A stretch of DNA of 64,000 nucleotides from Blastochloris sulfoviridis (GTDB lineage Bacteria; Pseudomonadota; Alphaproteobacteria; Rhizobiales; Xanthobacteraceae). The notes beneath the pieces were generated by a model. It ran no database searches. It had not been told where the DNA came from and saw only the letters and a program-made list of their open reading frames with translations. Within the stretch, counting starts at the first letter, position 1. Each line of letters starts with the position of its first letter. This document shows, piece by piece, positions 61,316 through 64,000 of this stretch. The position numbers and the translations under genes are program-made. Where the stretch lies: assembly GCF_008630065.1 (NCBI RefSeq), contig NZ_VWPL01000015.1, positions 22,449 through 86,448 on the forward strand, given 5' to 3'.

Positions 61316-63073
61316 ATGTCGCCGTTGCCGTTGACGTCGCCCTTGATCGCGGTTGTCGGCGCGACCGACCGCCCCACCCAAGCGATGCTCGCCGCCCAGG
61401 CGTTGAAGAAGGCGGCCGCCACGCTCGGCCGCCCGCTCACCGTCGAGCTGCACGCCGGCGGCACCGTGTCCGGCGCCCTCGGTCCGGAGGCGATCGCCGC
61501 CGCCGGCACCGTGCTCCTGATCGGCGACGTCACCGGCGACGGACGCTTCGCCGGCAAGGAGACCGTGCACGTCACCTTGGACGCCGTGCTCACCGATCCC
61601 GGCGCCGTACTGTCCGGTGCTGCCGCCCCGGCCGCCGGCACCGCGAGCGGCCCCAGGAAGATCGTCGCCATCACCTCCTGCCCGACCGGCATCGCCCACA
61701 CCTTCATGGCCGCCGAGGGCATCGAGCAGGGCGCCAAGGCGCTGGGCCACGCCGTCCGTGTCGAGACCCAGGGCTCGGTCGGCGCCCAGAACGCGCTGAC
61801 ATCTGAGGAGATCGCAGCGGCCAATGTCGTCATCATCGCCGCCGACACCAATGTCGATCTCGCCCGCTTCGCCGGCAAGCCGGTCTATTCGACCAACACC
61901 AAGGCCGCCATCGGCGACGGCAGGGCTTTGGTCGCCCGCGCCTTCGAAGAGGCCAGCATCCAAGGGGCGTCTGCCGCCGTCTCCGCCGATCTCGCCGGCC
62001 AGGTGGCCGCCGAGAAGTCCGCCCGCGCCACCGAGCGCAGCGGCGTCTACAAGCACCTGATGACCGGCGTCAGCTACATGCTGCCCTTCGTCATCGCCGG
62101 TGGCCTGCTCATCGCCATCGCCTTCGCGCTGGGCGGCATCTACGTCTATGACGACGCCCACAAGGACACGCTCGGCCACGCGCTGTTCGTCATCGGCGCC
62201 AAGGCCGGCTTCGCCCTGATGGTGCCGATGCTCGCCGGCTTCATTGCCTATTCGATCGCCGACCGGCCGGGCATCGCGCCGGGCGCCATCGGCGGCATGC
62301 TCGCCGGCATGATCGGCGCGGGCTTCCTCGGCGGCATCGTCGCCGGCTTCCTCGCCGGCTATGTCGTCAAGCTGCTCAACGACAACATCCACCTCGGCCG
62401 CAATCTCGACGGCCTGAAGCCGGTCCTGGTCCTGCCGCTCGCCGGCTCGGCCATTGTCGGCCTCTTGATGATCTACGTCATCGGCCAGCCGGTCGCCACG
62501 GCGCTGGCGGCGATGACCGCCTGGCTCAAGACCATGCAGACCGCCAACGCCGTGCTGCTGGGCGGGATCATCGGCGCGATGATGGCGTTCGACATGGGCG
62601 GCCCGGTCAACAAGGCGGCCTACACCTTCGCGACCGGCCTGATCGCCTCGGCCGACAACGCCGTCTACGGCCCGATGGCCGCCGCCATGGCCGCCGGCAT
62701 GACCCCGCCGCTGGCGCTGGCGCTGGCCACCAAGGTATTCCCCGACCGTTTCTCGCCCGACGAGCGCGAGGCCGGCAACGCCGCCTTCTTCCTCGGCATC
62801 TCCTTCATCACCGAAGGCGCCATCCCCTTTGCCGCCAAGGATCCGGTCCGCGTCATCCCGGCCCTGATGGCGGGCTCGGCGACGGCCGGCATGATCTCGA
62901 TGTATGTCGGCGCCGAGCTGAAGGTGCCGCATGGCGGCATCTTCGTGCTGCCGATCCCCAACGCCGTGACCCATGTCGGCGGCTACCTCGTCGCCCTCAT
63001 CGCGGGGACCGTCATCTCGGCCTTGCTGCTGCGCGTCCTCAAGCCCAGGATGGAGGTGGCTCCGGCAATCTGA
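61316..63073 (+). CDS. fruA: Fructose PTS permease, EIIB'BC
   Basis: The membrane transporter of the fructose PTS, 585 residues. An N-terminal degenerate EIIB' part without active cysteine (about 1-105) is followed by the working EIIB with Cys122 in [13 protein letters not shown]. Then comes the EIIC domain of eight or more helices, with [19 protein letters not shown] and [24 protein letters not shown] lies before the ATG at 61316. The stop codon TGA at 63071-63073 marks the edge of a truncated insertion sequence. Confidence 0.95.
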   Translation: MSPLPLTSPLIAVVGATDRPTQAMLAAQALKKAAATLGRPLTVELHAGGTVSGALGPEAIAAAGTVLLIGDVTGDGRFAGKETVHVTLDAVLTDPGAVLSGAAAPAAGTASGPRKIVAITSCPTGIAHTFMAAEGIEQGAKALGHAVRVETQGSVGAQNALTSEEIAAANVVIIAADTNVDLARFAGKPVYSTNTKAAIGDGRALVARAFEEASIQGASAAVSADLAGQVAAEKSARATERSGVYKHLMTGVSYMLPFVIAGGLLIAIAFALGGIYVYDDAHKDTLGHALFVIGAKAGFALMVPMLAGFIAYSIADRPGIAPGAIGGMLAGMIGAGFLGGIVAGFLAGYVVKLLNDNIHLGRNLDGLKPVLVLPLAGSAIVGLLMIYVIGQPVATALAAMTAWLKTMQTANAVLLGGIIGAMMAFDMGGPVNKAAYTFATGLIASADNAVYGPMAAAMAAGMTPPLALALATKVFPDRFSPDEREAGNAAFFLGISFITEGAIPFAAKDPVRVIPALMAGSATAGMISMYVGAELKVPHGGIFVLPIPNAVTHVGGYLVALIAGTVISALLLRVLKPRMEVAPAI

Positions 63074-63380
63074 ACAGGTCCGATGAGTGGCGTTTTCGCC
63101 TGTGAGCAGCCAAGCTGGCTTGGCGAACAGGAGAGACGATGCCGAGACGACCGCGCCGGAACCACGCCCCGGCTTTCAAAGCGAAGGTGGCGCTGGCCGC
63201 CATCAAGGGCGAGAAGACGCTCGCCGAGCTGGCGCAAGCGTTCGACGTCCACCCCAACCAGATCACGGCCTGGAAGGCTCAGCTTCTTGAAGGGGCTTCC
63301 GGGGTGTTCGGTGCGGAGCGCAAGACCGATCCGGCGACGCCGGCGCCGACCGTCGCCGCCGGCATCAAGGCGCGGCGGCG
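63071..63380 (+). mobile_element. Truncated IS3-family insertion sequence
   Basis: Left end of an IS3-type element: about 65 bases of non-coding left end starting TGAACAGGTCCG at the fruA stop, then an orfA fragment. OrfB and the right end are absent, and the HU-like gene begins on the other strand where the fragment stops being family-like. The exact edges are estimates. Confidence 0.6.
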
Positions 63381-63387
63381 GACTTGA
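63139..63387 (+). pseudogene. IS3-family transposase OrfA, truncated
   Basis: An 82-codon frame. Residues 1-60 (RRNHAPAFKAKVALAAIKGE, then ELAQAFDVHPNQITAWKAQL) are the helix-turn-helix part of IS3-type OrfA. After GVFGAERK the family match is lost and the frame reads into the end of the HU-like gene on the other strand. There is no orfB downstream, so the element is dead. Confidence 0.8.
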
Positions 63388-63781
63388 GCTTCGACAGCGC
63401 CCGGATCTTCACGCGCATGCTCGCCGGCTTCGCGGCGCCCTTCACCATTTCGCCGGTGGCCGGGTTGCGGACCAGCGTTCCAGCCCGGCGGGCCGGCACC
63501 TTGCGCAGAGTCACCTTGAGGAGACCCGGCAGGGTGAACTCGCCGACGCCGCGCGGATGGAGGGAGCCGAGCATCACGCTCTCCAGCGTGGCATAGACGG
63601 CGGCCGCGGTCTTGCGCGGCAGATCGTTCTGCTCCGCGAGGAGGTTGATCAGCGCCGCCTTCGTCATGGTCTCCTTGACTGGACGAATGGTCGATGCCGC
63701 CGGCTTGGCCCGCGTGCTCTTCGCGGCAGGCTTGCTGGTCTTCCGCGCCGCCGCCGGCTTCGTCGTCTTCGCCTTTGCCAC
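63365..63781 (-). CDS. HU-family DNA-binding protein with basic N-terminal tail
   Basis: A 138-residue histone-like protein. Residues 1-36 form a Lys/Ala/Pro-rich tail (for example KPAAARKTSKPAAKSTRAKP) like eukaryotic histone H1. Residues about 40-138 are the HU fold: MTKAALINLLAEQNDLPRKT is the first helix pair, and RNPATGEMVKG is the DNA-binding arm, with GVGEFTLPGLLKVTLRK before it. The start is GTG at 63779-63781 with AAGGAG seven bases upstream; a TTG one codon earlier is less likely. The 3' end overlaps the truncated transposase frame. Confidence 0.88.
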   Translation of the reverse strand: MAKAKTTKPAAARKTSKPAAKSTRAKPAASTIRPVKETMTKAALINLLAEQNDLPRKTAAAVYATLESVMLGSLHPRGVGEFTLPGLLKVTLRKVPARRAGTLVRNPATGEMVKGAAKPASMRVKIRALSKLKSAAAP

Positions 63782-63784
63782 CAA

Positions 63785-64000
63785 AGCTCTCCTTTGACTG
63801 AGGCGTCAAGCGCCTGGATGTCGAATCGAACGCGCGTCGTCTGCTATCGATACTTCGACAAAAGCGCAACAAGGAAGACTTGCATCATCAGGGCGATCGG
63901 GTGAAGAAAGGCGTGACAAGGTCCTGAAGTGCTGAATCTGTCGGTTCCTTCGATTCGGATGCGGAGGATGGGCGATGGAGCCAGCGGAACCGGACTTTGC
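63785..64000. other. Window end, upstream of HU-like gene
   Basis: Holds the promoter region of the HU-like gene. At 63975 an ATG preceded by GGAGG (63963-63967) opens a rightward frame (MEPAEPDFA) that runs off the window, so a gene may begin here; nine codons are too few to identify it. Confidence 0.3.

Overview
The window is a GC-rich chromosomal segment from an alphaproteobacterium, most likely of the order Hyphomicrobiales (Rhizobiales). The evidence is the gene order nuoA-N, birA, rnj, mce, proS, lolC/E, lolD, dnaE on one strand, a type-2 (short) ProS, LexA boxes of the alphaproteobacterial GTTC-N7-GTTC type, and many small palindromic intergenic repeats. No species call is possible from the sequence alone.

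Layout. 1-482: the 3' end of a PIN-domain toxin gene and a 16-bp tandem repeat. 483-3992 (-): dnaE. 4256-5643: an SOS-type control region. Two LexA boxes face a 34-residue single-helix membrane protein (-), and a third precedes a lower-GC gene pair (+) encoding an unknown 88-residue protein and a dCTP-deaminase-like enzyme. 6019-13296 (-): lolD, lolC/E, proS, methylmalonyl-CoA epimerase, RNase J and biotin-protein ligase. 13323-29072 (-): the whole 14-gene complex I operon, with four extra genes inside it: a Uma2-family protein between nuoD and nuoE, a 67-residue coiled-coil protein between nuoF and nuoG, and two small two-helix membrane proteins between nuoH and nuoI. 29729-29805: tRNA-Asp(GUC).

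30273-38490 (+): an NCS2 purine permease, then three overlapping genes (transglutaminase-DUF2126, circularly permuted ATP-grasp-alpha-E, transglutaminase) that look like an uncharacterised peptide-ligation or peptide-modification system. 38556-44845 (-): a curli amyloid locus with csgF, csgG, two long curlins, a csgB-like nucleator, a secreted unknown and a csgH-like chaperone. 45959-49468 (+): an ABC1 kinase-like protein, a methyltransferase, an acetate/succinate permease and a periplasmic cache-domain protein. 49643-51939 (-): a secreted hydrolase-like protein and a HerA-like ATPase. 52329-56446 (+): purT and PEP carboxylase. 56466-63073: a LacI-type repressor divergent from a complete fructose PTS (fruB-fruK-fruA) with repressor palindromes at the promoter. 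The window ends with a truncated IS3-type orfA and an HU-like protein carrying an H1-like tail.

Intergenic DNA is rich in repeats. A family of about 123 bp with ATACGGTTTCCGG ends and three stem-loops occurs at least five times, two shorter palindrome families recur between operons, and there is one MITE-like 124-bp element. Many long open frames antisense to dnaE, the nuo genes and others are codon-bias artefacts and were left out.
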